From: CAYPNF01 sp964411985
GTDB lineage: Bacteria; Verrucomicrobiota; Verrucomicrobiia; Limisphaerales; J093
Assembly: GCA_964411985.1 (NCBI GenBank)
Contig: CAYPNF010000006.1
Span: 1 to 64,000 of the forward strand
Direction: 5' to 3'
DNA length: 64,000 nt
In this document: one piece after another, positions 18,394-28,537 of the stretch
Layout of the letters: each line of letters opens with the position of its first letter
Position numbering within the stretch: position 1 is the first letter of the stretch
The notes under the pieces: model-generated
Databases searched by the model: none
Seen by the model: the letters and a program-made list of their open reading frames with translations, nothing else
What the model was told of the DNA's origin: nothing
Translations under genes and position numbers: made by a program

Positions 18394-21300
18394 TCAAGGC
18401 GAATTCACTCGGTAGAACCGGCAGTTCATGCCGCTCCGATCGCTGTAGTAGAAGTTCGGAGTGCTGCTGGTGATGGTGGTCAGCTCTCGCCACTCCACCA
18501 GGTCGGTGGAGGCCTCAAGGCGCCATGGACGGTTCGGCTCCGCGATGACGCTCAGTTCGCAGTCGCCCTCTTCGTTGGTCGCCGCCGTGAGGTACGGCGG
18601 CTCCCAGATGGTGAGGAACTGGTTGGTGGCCACGTTCGCTAGCTCCTGCACCGTACCCGAGGGCCATTCGATGCGGAGCGTACTCACCTTCTTTGCGCTA
18701 CCCAGGCCGAAGTGGGCGTAGAGGTGGTTGCCGTTGTACCCATCGCCGCCGGAGATGTCGCGCCGTTGCCAGCGGGCCTTGCCGGCGTAGGTGGCTAGCA
18801 CTCGCACTTTCGCACCGATAGCATCGCGGTTGGAGTCTGTGCCCGCCAGTTTTACGGTCAACCACGCGTTGCTGTTACCGTTATTGTGATAGAGGAAGTT
18901 CGCGGTGTTAGCCGTCAATGGGTCGTTACCGTTGGACACATAGAGGTCGAGAGCCCCGTCGGCGTTGTAATCGAACCAAAGAGCGCTGTAGGACCAGTTG
19001 CTCGCCCCTAACGGTAGGTCCGCAGAGATACTCCCAGTGGTGACCCGCGTAAAGGTGGCGTCTCCGTTGTTGTGGTAGAGTTTGTTGCCTTGCCCAGCTA
19101 GGAACAGGTCGAGGAATCCGTCGTTGTCGTAGTCGGCCCATGAGGCTGACTGAAAGTCCCCTGAGAGGGTCGGACCGATGGCCGCGCGCTCGAAGTCTCC
19201 GTTCCCAAGGTTGCGGTAGACAAGGCCTGGCCTACCCCAGCTGGCCGTACATAGGTCAAGTCGGCCGTCGTTGTCATAATCCCCCCAGGCCGCGCAGGTG
19301 GCTCCGGAGTCCCGCGTCAACAGGTTCGTAGATAGCACGAAGCGGCCGGTCCCCTGGTTGTGAAAGAGGTGGTTCTGGCCCTGCCAATTCGGGCAAAACA
19401 GGTCCGGCCAACCGTCATCATCAAAATCCCCCCACGTCGCCGCGCCAAAGTTCACCATGCTGGCGATAGGGCCCACCTCTTGGCTCTTCATGCGGGTGAA
19501 CGTCCGGTCTCCGATGTTCTGGTAAAGCACACAGGAGCCTGCTGAACTTGACGTACTACCGGTGCTCAGCAGCAGGTCCAAAAGAGCGTCCCGGTTGTAG
19601 TCAGCCACCGCGACGCTCCAATCCATCCCTCCAGGGACCTGGAGGGGCGTGAAGGCCCCGTTCCCTTCGTTAAAGAAGAAGGAGGCTGCTGAGTTTTGGC
19701 AAGTGGCGAAAAGATCCGAGCGACCATCATTGTCAAAGTCCGCCCATGCCCCCGAGTGCCAGCGTTTCGGCGATTGGACGAAGGGCGGGTTGGTGATGCT
19801 AGTGAAGCTGCCATCGCGGTTGTTCCTGTAGAGGCCAGAGTGACCAGCGGCGTTGCGAGCGACGAACAGGTCCACAAATCCATCACCGTCGTAGTCTCCC
19901 CAAGAAGCTCCCCAGGAACAGCCTAGGTCGGTCACTACCGGCCCCTCGGTGATCTTGGTGAATTGGGCGTCCACGGACAAGTAGGTGAAGTTGGTCACCA
20001 CACTCTCGCCGGAGGTCACCACCACGCTGTAACGGCCCTGCTGTTCAGCCGTGAGGTTCGTCAGCACCAGCGTCGAGTTGGTCTGGCCGTCAAGGTCCAC
20101 CCCCTCAAACCGCCACTGACGCTGCCCCGATGTGGAGGACCGGAGCGTGACCCCTCCGTTCAAACTGGCGGTGGGTCGCAACGGGTTAATGCCGGTTACC
20201 TCGCTCACTTTGAGGATCTGGTCCACCGGGACGTCAGCCAGTTCCCGCACGTTGCCGGAAGGCCATTCAATCAGCACGCGGTCGATGTTCGTGGCGTCGC
20301 CCAGGCCGAAGTTCAGCCGCATATCGTTCTGCAAGGTGTAGCCGCCGTTGACCTCCTGCATCTGCCAGAAAGTGTTACCGCCGATGGTGGCCTGAATCCG
20401 CACCTTGGCTCCGATAGCGTCGTTGTTCGACAGTCTGCCCGTCAGTTTGAATTTGATCCAATGATTGACGTTAGTGAGGTTGCGGTAGAGCTGGTTCTTG
20501 CCGTACTGATGGGTGAACAGCACATCCATGAAGCCGTCGTTGTTGTAGTCACCCCACGGAGTGGTCAGCCAGTTGTCGGGCGTCTTGGTAAAGACGTCTT
20601 CGACGCGCGTGAACGTCCCATTTCCATTGTTGTGATACAGAGCTGGCTTCACAGGTGTGTTCTGGCCGGTTGCCAGCAGGAAGTCCATATAGCCATCGTT
20701 GTCGTAATCCGCCCAGGCTGCCACTCCTAAGGCACCAATCAGGTTCGTGGCCATCACGAAGCCCGCCGCGCCATCATTACGGTACAGACGAGTGTCCGAG
20801 GCAGTGGAAAGCGCGATGTCCAGGTTCCCGTCATTGTTGTAGTCCGCGCAGCCGGCGTGGTAAATTGTCAGGTTCGCGGGCAATCCGTTGGTCACTTTGG
20901 TGAATTGACCGTTTCCGTCGTTGCGCCAGAGAGTCGAGGGATCCGTCCAATTACACGTGTACAGGTCGGGACGACCGTCATTGTCAAAATCCCCCCAGAC
21001 CCCGGAGTTGGCGTAGGCAACGCCTGGCGCCAGGTTGACCGACTCGAACGTGCCGTCTCCCCTGGCGTGGTACAGCCGTTGGGAAAGGCGATCCCAGCCT
21101 GAACTCCCGTGAGCATAGTAGACATCCAGCATCCCGTCCCCATCGTAGTCGGCGCAAGCGGCCCAGGTGTGGGCCATACTCAGACCGGTAATTGCGGGGG
21201 CGTTGCCCCGGCGGAAAGATCCATCCCCATTGTTGTAGTAGAGATCATTAAGGCTGGAGCCGAAGGCGCCGTTGATGACGAGCATATCCTGGTAGCCGTC

Positions 21301-21642
21301 GTTGTTGAAGTCGGCCCAGTAGCAGCCAAAGCTGTCGTGCGCGTCCGAAGCGATGGGGCCGACTTGTGCCCCAGTCATGCGGGTGAAGGTCCCGTCCTGG
21401 TTGTTTTTGTAGAGGGCGTTGACGTGCGCACCATCCAAGCCGCAGGCAATGTAAAAGTCCGGGTAACCGTCGTTGTTGTAGTCGCCCCAGGCCGCGGATT
21501 CACCGTAGGCGTGTTCATTGGTAAGGCCGGCGGCGGTGGTGACGTTCTCGAACTGGGCGGCGGCGGTATGGAGGTCAAAGAAAGCCGATCCGGCAAGTGC
21601 CAGGACCAGCCCGGGTAGGAGGAGTGTTGGTTTGTGGTTCAT
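18394..21642 (-). CDS. Secreted FG-GAP propeller / ASPIC-UnbV protein (paralogue B)
   Basis: Exported protein of 1082 residues from ATG 21642, where a good signal peptide begins (MNHKPTLLLPGLVLALAG). In-frame ATGs at 21654, 21681 and 21741 would add up to 33 residues that do not look like a signal. Domains: seven FG-GAP repeats (30-391), ASPIC/UnbV (393-483), Ig (485-560), seven repeats (562-923), ASPIC/UnbV (925-1015) and a C-terminal module ending CRFYRVNSP. Unlike paralogues A and C, it has no Ig domain before the first propeller. The last 70 residues are very close to paralogue A. Likely a Ca-dependent surface or secreted binding protein; no catalytic motif is seen. Confidence 0.87.
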   Translation of the reverse strand: MNHKPTLLLPGLVLALAGSAFFDLHTAAAQFENVTTAAGLTNEHAYGESAAWGDYNNDGYPDFYIACGLDGAHVNALYKNNQDGTFTRMTGAQVGPIASDAHDSFGCYWADFNNDGYQDMLVINGAFGSSLNDLYYNNGDGSFRRGNAPAITGLSMAHTWAACADYDGDGMLDVYYAHGSSGWDRLSQRLYHARGDGTFESVNLAPGVAYANSGVWGDFDNDGRPDLYTCNWTDPSTLWRNDGNGQFTKVTNGLPANLTIYHAGCADYNNDGNLDIALSTASDTRLYRNDGAAGFVMATNLIGALGVAAWADYDNDGYMDFLLATGQNTPVKPALYHNNGNGTFTRVEDVFTKTPDNWLTTPWGDYNNDGFMDVLFTHQYGKNQLYRNLTNVNHWIKFKLTGRLSNNDAIGAKVRIQATIGGNTFWQMQEVNGGYTLQNDMRLNFGLGDATNIDRVLIEWPSGNVRELADVPVDQILKVSEVTGINPLRPTASLNGGVTLRSSTSGQRQWRFEGVDLDGQTNSTLVLTNLTAEQQGRYSVVVTSGESVVTNFTYLSVDAQFTKITEGPVVTDLGCSWGASWGDYDGDGFVDLFVARNAAGHSGLYRNNRDGSFTSITNPPFVQSPKRWHSGAWADFDNDGRSDLFATCQNSAASFFFNEGNGAFTPLQVPGGMDWSVAVADYNRDALLDLLLSTGSTSSSAGSCVLYQNIGDRTFTRMKSQEVGPIASMVNFGAATWGDFDDDGWPDLFCPNWQGQNHLFHNQGTGRFVLSTNLLTRDSGATCAAWGDYDNDGRLDLCTASWGRPGLVYRNLGNGDFERAAIGPTLSGDFQSASWADYDNDGFLDLFLAGQGNKLYHNNGDATFTRVTTGSISADLPLGASNWSYSALWFDYNADGALDLYVSNGNDPLTANTANFLYHNNGNSNAWLTVKLAGTDSNRDAIGAKVRVLATYAGKARWQRRDISGGDGYNGNHLYAHFGLGSAKKVSTLRIEWPSGTVQELANVATNQFLTIWEPPYLTAATNEEGDCELSVIAEPNRPWRLEASTDLVEWRELTTITSSTPNFYYSDRSGMNCRFYRVNSP

Positions 21643-21928
21643 AAGGAACTGCATGCATGTTGTTTGGAGGGTGTTGATCATGGTTATACCCTGAACCATG
21701 GGAAATCGAGGGAGGACCCCAGAGGGTGCTACTGTAATCATGTTGGCCTTTCATTCCGTCCAGGCTGCCGGTTAGGCAGCACTCTTGAACCCACGGATCG
21801 CCAACCCTTCGGAGAACGACGAAACGCGTCGGAATCCCCGCTCGACACCATGGGTCTCTACCTATACTAACGATTGAAAAGAACGCTTCTTACACTTGGC
21901 GCGATCTTTCTTTCATTTTTGTGAATCC

Positions 21929-24331
21929 TCAGGGTTTGGGGTGGGCCAGAAACCAGTCGATGACCTTACGTGGGAAGTCCGCGGAGAGAGTAGGTACGTG
22001 CGTTGCTCGGTTGATGGTCCAAAGTTCCACTGCACCTCCTGGGGGGGCGTTGGTATAGAGGCTTACCATGGTATCGAGTCCCGCGACATCCGAGACCAGA
22101 TCCAAAGAGGGCGCGGAGTCGACCAAGAGGCCTTGACAGCCATTCTGTGCAGCCCAGAGCTCCATCGTTTTCAACGCGCTTGGGAAAAGTGCGGTCACAG
22201 GTAACCCTATGAGCCCACCCCCAGCATAAGGAACGGTTTCATCGCTCGTTCCCTGAATGTGCAATACGCTTACCGGATGCGTTGGTCGGTGGGTCGCGAA
22301 ATCCAGAAAGGGCATCCCCGCAAAAGGAGCGACTGCCGCGATCAGGTCTGAATGATCGGATGCCATGCGGTGCGACATGAACCCTCCGTTGGAAAGCCCC
22401 GTAACATAAATGCGCTTTCGGTCGACCGAGAAACGGCGGCCGATGCTCTCGATCAGCTCTCGCAGATAGGCTGAGTCATCTTCCAGCGCCCCATAGAAGT
22501 TGCAGCAGGCATCGGTGGCGTTCCAGAAGCGGCTGCCCTGAGTATCGCTAATGCCCTCTGGATAGCAGAGGAGCAAGCCCCTTGCCTCTGCCTCTGCCTG
22601 AAACCTGAAGTAGCCTTCCATCCAAGCCGCCGTACCTCCGTACCCGTGCAGCACCAGCACCAGCGGCAGAGGGGTTTGGCCATCGTAACGCGAGGGCACA
22701 TACACCTTCGTCGGGCGTGAGCTTTGAACTTGGAAATACCGCATCGGTAGCCAAGGTTGATTGGCGTAAGGGCTTTGGACTTCCAAGAGCCTTTCCCACG
22801 GCCCCTCGGCTCGGTCAGCACGCACCAGCACTCCGTTTCCGTCCCAGGTCAGAAGATTCAAGCCTTCGGCATGACTTCTCGCCAGCTGTACCCTCATCGA
22901 GGGTACCACGGGATAGGATCGCTGGGCCGTGGTGCCCACAATCGTGATCTTGGTCGTTGCGGTTCCCAAGGGAATGCCCCCCGTTGCATCGCTTAGGGTT
23001 AGCGTGAAGGATTTGCCTGATGTGGAGCCTGGTGCCCGCAGGAGCGGAACGTGCAGACTGCGAATGCTCTCGTTGGCCTTGAATTCCAAGGTTCCGGTGA
23101 TGGGCACGTAATCCACCCCGGCCAGGGCGGATCCGTCCACCGTTTGATAGTTCATGCTAATGGCATCCAGGAGTTGGCTATTGCCCCGTCGGACATGGAC
23201 TTCGGCACTCTCGATCTCCTTTCCCACGGTGTACGTTGTCTGCTCAAAGCCAATTCCGGGATCGTCATCCACAATAGTAATAGTGGTCCTGCGCCGGGTT
23301 CCGAGAGTAGCCCCCCCAGTGGGATTGCTGAGATCCAGCCGGAAGGTCTTTTTGGCCTCCTTCAGGCCATCATCGAGAATCGGAGTATTCACTACCTTGA
23401 ACCTCTCGCCTGGCCCAAACTGGATCGTGTTGGTGATGCCTACGTAATCCGCCCCGGACACAGCGCTGATATCCGCCGTCGTTAGGTCGACTGATGCGGC
23501 TGAGTCGCTTTCTCCACGGGTCAAACGGACCTGCACAAAGGCCGCGTCTTCCAGAACCTGGTACGCTGCCGAAGCAAACTCCACGATGCCATCGGTATCG
23601 GTGATGGCGACGCTCGCCTGGGATGGTGTGCCTAGTACTGCATCACCGGTAAGGTTGCTCAAGACCACGCGGAATGTTCTCCCCGGTTCAGCAACGGTGT
23701 CATTGAGGATTGGTATGGTGAACGATTTCAGGAACTCCCCCGGCTTGAAGGTAAGGGTTGACGCTACGGCTGTATAGTCCAGCCCGGCTTTGGCGGTCCC
23801 CTCGATGGCGGCGTAGTCGACCGATACGGGGAAGTTGCCATCGTCACCACGAATCACCCGAATGGTGACCTCCCTGGCATCTTCCTTCACGGAGTAGGCA
23901 CCCAATTCCAACCGGAGAGCCCTGTCGTTGTCGCTGATCGAAACGGTGGTGCTGGCGCGGGTGCCTAAGACGGCCCCGCCCATCGGGTTGCTGAGAAGGA
24001 CCCGGAAGGTCTTCGTGCCTTCGACGAACGCTTCGTTCAGGATGGGGACGACGAGGGTCTGATTGGTTTGGCCGGCAGCGAAACTGAGTGTTCCGGAAAC
24101 CGCGGTGTACTTCAACCCGGCAGTCGCAGTCCCGTTCGTAGTGGCGTAGTCAACGCTGACCACTGTGCCGGTATCGCCCCAGCGTTGTATTGTGATCGTG
24201 ACCGCACCAGCGTCCTCAGCCACCGTGTAGGTAGTCGCGCTGAATTGGATGGTGCTAGCGGCGTGGAGAATCGTCCCGGAGGTCAGGCCGAGGGTGAGGA
24301 GAATCGTGTGGATGATGGCTTTCATGGGCAA
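21929..24331 (-). CDS. Calx-beta / LpqC-type esterase fusion
   Basis: Exported protein of 800 residues: signal peptide (1-24), four Calx-beta domains in tandem (about 27-136, 137-249, 250-359, 360-470), a W/FYR-like module (491-538, W in GPWERL, then MRYFQV), and an alpha/beta hydrolase of the LpqC/PHB-depolymerase type (about 545-800). Visible catalytic residues are Ser647 in GLSNGG, Asp697 in GTSDETVPY and His778 in RATHVP. The ACCNFYG stretch is also typical of this family. Members cleave polyester, feruloyl or acetyl esters on plant material; the substrate here is unknown. The Calx-beta string probably acts as a Ca-stiffened stalk. The gene lies between two giant propeller genes on the same strand. 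Confidence 0.85.
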   Translation of the reverse strand: MPMKAIIHTILLTLGLTSGTILHAASTIQFSATTYTVAEDAGAVTITIQRWGDTGTVVSVDYATTNGTATAGLKYTAVSGTLSFAAGQTNQTLVVPILNEAFVEGTKTFRVLLSNPMGGAVLGTRASTTVSISDNDRALRLELGAYSVKEDAREVTIRVIRGDDGNFPVSVDYAAIEGTAKAGLDYTAVASTLTFKPGEFLKSFTIPILNDTVAEPGRTFRVVLSNLTGDAVLGTPSQASVAITDTDGIVEFASAAYQVLEDAAFVQVRLTRGESDSAASVDLTTADISAVSGADYVGITNTIQFGPGERFKVVNTPILDDGLKEAKKTFRLDLSNPTGGATLGTRRRTTITIVDDDPGIGFEQTTYTVGKEIESAEVHVRRGNSQLLDAISMNYQTVDGSALAGVDYVPITGTLEFKANESIRSLHVPLLRAPGSTSGKSFTLTLSDATGGIPLGTATTKITIVGTTAQRSYPVVPSMRVQLARSHAEGLNLLTWDGNGVLVRADRAEGPWERLLEVQSPYANQPWLPMRYFQVQSSRPTKVYVPSRYDGQTPLPLVLVLHGYGGTAAWMEGYFRFQAEAEARGLLLCYPEGISDTQGSRFWNATDACCNFYGALEDDSAYLRELIESIGRRFSVDRKRIYVTGLSNGGFMSHRMASDHSDLIAAVAPFAGMPFLDFATHRPTHPVSVLHIQGTSDETVPYAGGGLIGLPVTALFPSALKTMELWAAQNGCQGLLVDSAPSLDLVSDVAGLDTMVSLYTNAPPGGAVELWTINRATHVPTLSADFPRKVIDWFLAHPKP

Positions 24332-24601
24332 TTGTGCAGTTTCTGTGTGTTTTGCCGAGCAGAGACGTGGGCACGCGCTCAGACGTGTCTTTCAATTGAT
24401 TCCTGGAATGATGTTACGTTCTGACCTAGCGAAACGAAGGATTAGCCAAAGGCTCATCGGGATTCGGAGGCGTCCGGGGATTCGCCTCCCAACCACGCCG
24501 TTGATCAAAAAGAATCTTCAGAGCCCACCTCAGTACTCCGCGCAGGGGGTGCGATTCCCGCCTCCACCCTGCGCGCAGTGTTGTTGATCGGTTCCTGCGG
24601 T

Positions 24602-27600
24602 CTACTCGACCACTGCCGCCTTGAAGAACCTCGCAGGTGCTAACGGAGGCACGTCGAAGCCCTGTCCGCTTCCTGTCCACTCTCCAACCTCAACCCAATC
24701 GGTCAGGTCATCGGAGGAGTAGATCTTGACCCGTTGGTTGGGATCCGCCGTCACGGAGAGCAGGAACGAGCCGTCACTCTCACGGAAGACTCCGGCCAGT
24801 ATGGGGCGACGCGGCTCGGTGATGGTCAAGATCTGGTCGGCGGCCACTTTGGTGAGCTCCTGCACCGTCCCGGAGGGCCATTCAATGACCAACCTCGACA
24901 CGTTGGTGGAAGCCTCCAGGCCGAAGTGGGCGCGAGGATCGTTCTGGCAACGGTTCCCACCTTGGATCTCTCGCATCTGCCATTGGAACTTACCCTGAAC
25001 TTTTGCGTAAGTGCGCACTTTAGCCCCGATGGCCGATCGGTTGGAAGTGGTTCCGATCAGTTTCACCATCAACCAATGGTTTCCGTTGCCATTATTGTGG
25101 TAGAGCCAATCCGCTCCTCCACGATTCCCCACCACAAACAGGTCGAGGAAACCGTCGTTGTCATAGTCACCCCAACTGCAAGACCCTGAACGGCCGACGT
25201 CCGTGACCGGGCTGCCCATGCCAATGGTGCTGAAGGTCCCATCGCCATTGTTCCGGTAGAACAGGTTCGTCGTGGCGGTGCCCTGCCCACGGGCGATGAA
25301 CAGATCCAGATCCCCGTCATTGTCGACGTCGCCCCAGATAGGTTGATCAGTCTCCAAACCAGGTCCCATGAGAATCTTGGTGAACTGTCCGTTGCCATCG
25401 TTGTGAAAGAGACGGCTCGTTTCGCTGTACGCGGTGAGAAAAAGGTCCAATTTCCCGTCATTGTCATAGTCAGCCCAGGCGGGGACGAGAGAACTAGCTC
25501 GATCCAGAGCGATGGCGTTGTTCGTGATGCGCGTGAATACGCCGCCTCCATTGTTCTGATAGAGGTGATTTGGATAGGCACTGGCGTTTCTCCACCAGGA
25601 ATGGGGGTCGGTAGCCAATAGATCCATGTCGCCATCCCCGTCGTAGTCGCCCCAAGAAAAGCCTTCCAGTCCCACGAAACGATCCTGAACCAGAATGCCG
25701 GCGCTGACGGAGGTGAAGCCGCCCGAACCTTGCCCGTGGAACAGTCTGTTGGTGATCACGCCACCGTCGCTCCAGGCCATGCCGTCGAAGACGTCGAGCC
25801 AACCGTCGTTGTCATAATCAACCCATGCGACGTATCCTGGACGGGCGTCGGTCAGGGGAGGAACCGCCTCGCGGCGGAAGGTGCCGTTGCCGAGATTTCG
25901 ATGCAGAGCTAGGGTGCTCTTAGTGGCTGTCCAATCCATGACCAGACAATCCAGAGCGCCGTCGTTATCGTAGTCTCCCCATATGCCACCCCCAAATCGC
26001 CCTGGCTCACTGACCAGGCTGCCGACTTCATTGGTCAAGCGCACAAACCCCCCGAGGCCATCGCTGCGGAACAGTCCCATACGCTCAAGACCAGCCGCTT
26101 CCACGCCATTGCCCACGAGCAGTTCGAGGTTGCCGTCGTCATCGTAGTCGGCCCAGGAACAGGCCCAACCCGACTCTTTGCCTGCCACCACCGGGCCGGT
26201 GGTGACCTTGGTGAATTGGGTGTCCACATAGACGTAAGTGAAGTTCGTCACAACGCTTTCGCCTGAGGTCACGACAACACTGTAGTGCCCTTGCTGGGCA
26301 GCCGTGAGGTTGGTGAGCACCAAGGTGATGTTAGTCTGGCCTGGAAGCTCCTCATCCTCGAACCTCCACTGCCGCGCCCCAGAACCAAGGGAGCGCAGGG
26401 TCACGCCGCCGTTAATGCTAGCGGACGGCCGGTTTGGTGTGATTCGCACCGGCTCGGTCACGGTCATCATCCGGTCGGGTGTCACATCGGTCAGTTCCTG
26501 GACGTTCCCCGAGGGCCATTCGACTCGAAGAATGTCGACCGAGGTGGCATCGCCCAGCCCAAAATGGGCGAGGAGGCCATTCTGGCTGACGTAGCCACCT
26601 GCGCAACTGATCTCGCGCATCTGCCACATCGTCTGCCCACGGACCGTGGCCCGGATCCGCACCTTAGCGCCTATCCCCGATCGGTTGGAGACTCGACCGT
26701 CCAGCTTCACTTTCAGCCAGTGGTTCGTGTTCCCGTTGTTGTGGTAAAGCCGGTTCGGCCGAGGCTCGCCATCCCCCATGCCGATGAAGAGATCGAGAAA
26801 ACCATCATTGTCGTAATCCACCCAGTTAGGGGTGGTTTGGCGGTCGACATCGTGAACCGGGCTGCCCGTCAGGATTTGGGTGAACGTGCCGTCCCCGTTG
26901 TTATGGTAGAAGCCATTCAGGATGTTTGTTGGATTCCAGTAGACACTTGTGAAGAAGACGTCCAACCAGCCATCGTTGTCGTAATCGCCCCAGGCGGCAA
27001 GCATTGCTGCCACCGGGGCTGTCATTGGGAAGGCGTCGACCACATTGGTAAGCCCGCCGCTGCTGCCCAGATTGCGAAACAGCTTGGGCTGGTTATCCTC
27101 GTAATAGGTGAATGCGTCCAGCCAACCGTCATTGTTGTAATCGGCCCACCAAAACGCTGCGGGGTTGCCAGGGACTCCCACGGACACATTCTCGAAAACC
27201 CCATCGGCTTGGGCGCGCCAAGTCAGATTGGTGTAACCGTAGGCTCCTCCGCCGAGCGGGACCTGCTGCTGAACCGTCAATTCCTGGCGGCCATCATTGT
27301 CGTAGTCTGCGGACGAACAGACATAGGTGATTGACCGGTCATTGAGCAGAGGGCCCGCTTCAGCCATCGTGATCCTTCTGAAGGTTCCGTCACCGTTGTT
27401 CGCGAACAGACAGTCATTGGCCGTGCCCCCCCACGTGGTCCCCTTCGTCACGAACAAATCGAGCGAACCATCGTTGTCGTAGTCCAACCACCAGGGGCAC
27501 GTCGTCGTCACGGAATCAGATCGCCAGGCCGAGTCTACCATGGCGGTAAAGGTCCCATTACCCTTGTTCCGGTAAAGCCGCTGGGCCAGCGGACCACCGT

Positions 27601-28537
27601 CGATACCGGCAAAGAAGATATCGATCTTGCCATCATTGTCGTAGTCGGCCCAGGCGGCCCCCCAGGCGTCCATAACATCGGTCGTGAGCGGGCTCGCGAC
27701 CACTCGGCTAAAATTCGTGCCTCCATTGTTGCGATAGAGGGTGTTGCGCGCGGTGGAAGCATTAAGGACATTGGCTAGGGCCAAATCGACGTAGCCGTCG
27801 TTGTCGCAGTCGGCCCAGATCGAGTTGCATGTCCCTTCCGAATCCGTGACGATCACTCCGGTCATGATTTTGGTGAACGTCGGATCCACGTCGACTTGGG
27901 CTACCACGCTGGTGGCGGACTGGCTGTTGGCATCGGTGACAACGACGTAGTATCCTCCTGCGGCAGACACCTGAACGTTGGTGAGGTTCAGAATGTTGCG
28001 TAGGGCGGACGGGTTAACGAGGCCGTCGATCGGGCTCCCCCCTGCCGAGTTGGTGAACCACCACTGGTAGGTAATCGGGGTGTTCGTCGACGTGGCAGTC
28101 GCGCGGAATTGAACGTTGGCCCCCACACTCACCATCTGGTTGGTGGGTTGGAGGGTAAAGGCCACGGGGACCAGGATCAGCTTGGCCACTTGGCTGGTAA
28201 CCGAATTGCCCGCCCTGTTGGCGACAATGACCCGGTAGTCGCCGGCCTGCTCGGCACCGACGTCGTACAACGTGAACTGCCGAGTAGTGTAGTTATCCAG
28301 GTTGGTGAATGTGCCGGGTAGGCTCAGGTCGTCGCGCTGCCATTGGTAGGTCAGGCCAGTATTGGTGGAGGTGGCAGTCACCTTAAAGGTGGCGGTGCCC
28401 CCAAAGCTGACGGTTTGATCGGTTGGCTGGACGGTGATCACGGGATCCTCGGCCAGCACGAGGTGGGTCACGGATAGCCAGAGGATCAGGAGGGTCCGCT
28501 GTAGAACGGGTAGGCTAGTTTTGGTGGGGTTTTGCAT
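24602..28537 (-). CDS. Secreted Ig / FG-GAP propeller / ASPIC-UnbV protein (paralogue C)
   Basis: Largest of the three paralogues, 1311 residues. Signal peptide (about 1-29); two Ig-like domains (30-121, 123-218); seven FG-GAP/VCBS repeats (220-598); ASPIC/UnbV (602-691, RVEWPSGNVQEL); a third Ig (695-771); seven repeats (773-1148); ASPIC/UnbV (1151-1241, VIEWPSGTVQEL); and a terminal module ending ARFFKAAVVE, a looser version of the FYR ending. The gene probably has its own promoter, since 560 bases without a convincing gene lie upstream. Likely role: Ca-stabilised binding to a surface or polymer (inference from domains). Confidence 0.87.
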   Translation of the reverse strand: MQNPTKTSLPVLQRTLLILWLSVTHLVLAEDPVITVQPTDQTVSFGGTATFKVTATSTNTGLTYQWQRDDLSLPGTFTNLDNYTTRQFTLYDVGAEQAGDYRVIVANRAGNSVTSQVAKLILVPVAFTLQPTNQMVSVGANVQFRATATSTNTPITYQWWFTNSAGGSPIDGLVNPSALRNILNLTNVQVSAAGGYYVVVTDANSQSATSVVAQVDVDPTFTKIMTGVIVTDSEGTCNSIWADCDNDGYVDLALANVLNASTARNTLYRNNGGTNFSRVVASPLTTDVMDAWGAAWADYDNDGKIDIFFAGIDGGPLAQRLYRNKGNGTFTAMVDSAWRSDSVTTTCPWWLDYDNDGSLDLFVTKGTTWGGTANDCLFANNGDGTFRRITMAEAGPLLNDRSITYVCSSADYDNDGRQELTVQQQVPLGGGAYGYTNLTWRAQADGVFENVSVGVPGNPAAFWWADYNNDGWLDAFTYYEDNQPKLFRNLGSSGGLTNVVDAFPMTAPVAAMLAAWGDYDNDGWLDVFFTSVYWNPTNILNGFYHNNGDGTFTQILTGSPVHDVDRQTTPNWVDYDNDGFLDLFIGMGDGEPRPNRLYHNNGNTNHWLKVKLDGRVSNRSGIGAKVRIRATVRGQTMWQMREISCAGGYVSQNGLLAHFGLGDATSVDILRVEWPSGNVQELTDVTPDRMMTVTEPVRITPNRPSASINGGVTLRSLGSGARQWRFEDEELPGQTNITLVLTNLTAAQQGHYSVVVTSGESVVTNFTYVYVDTQFTKVTTGPVVAGKESGWACSWADYDDDGNLELLVGNGVEAAGLERMGLFRSDGLGGFVRLTNEVGSLVSEPGRFGGGIWGDYDNDGALDCLVMDWTATKSTLALHRNLGNGTFRREAVPPLTDARPGYVAWVDYDNDGWLDVFDGMAWSDGGVITNRLFHGQGSGGFTSVSAGILVQDRFVGLEGFSWGDYDGDGDMDLLATDPHSWWRNASAYPNHLYQNNGGGVFTRITNNAIALDRASSLVPAWADYDNDGKLDLFLTAYSETSRLFHNDGNGQFTKILMGPGLETDQPIWGDVDNDGDLDLFIARGQGTATTNLFYRNNGDGTFSTIGMGSPVTDVGRSGSCSWGDYDNDGFLDLFVVGNRGGADWLYHNNGNGNHWLMVKLIGTTSNRSAIGAKVRTYAKVQGKFQWQMREIQGGNRCQNDPRAHFGLEASTNVSRLVIEWPSGTVQELTKVAADQILTITEPRRPILAGVFRESDGSFLLSVTADPNQRVKIYSSDDLTDWVEVGEWTGSGQGFDVPPLAPARFFKAAVVE

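Noticed and set aside
26285..27334. 349-residue plus-strand frame opposite paralogue C
   Set aside because: Same antisense echo; the Val/Ile-rich repeats mirror the DYDNDG loops.
24602..28537. Possible CRISPR-like repeat pattern
   Set aside because: The regular repeats are coding Ca-loops of FG-GAP blades, with uneven spacing and no spacers.
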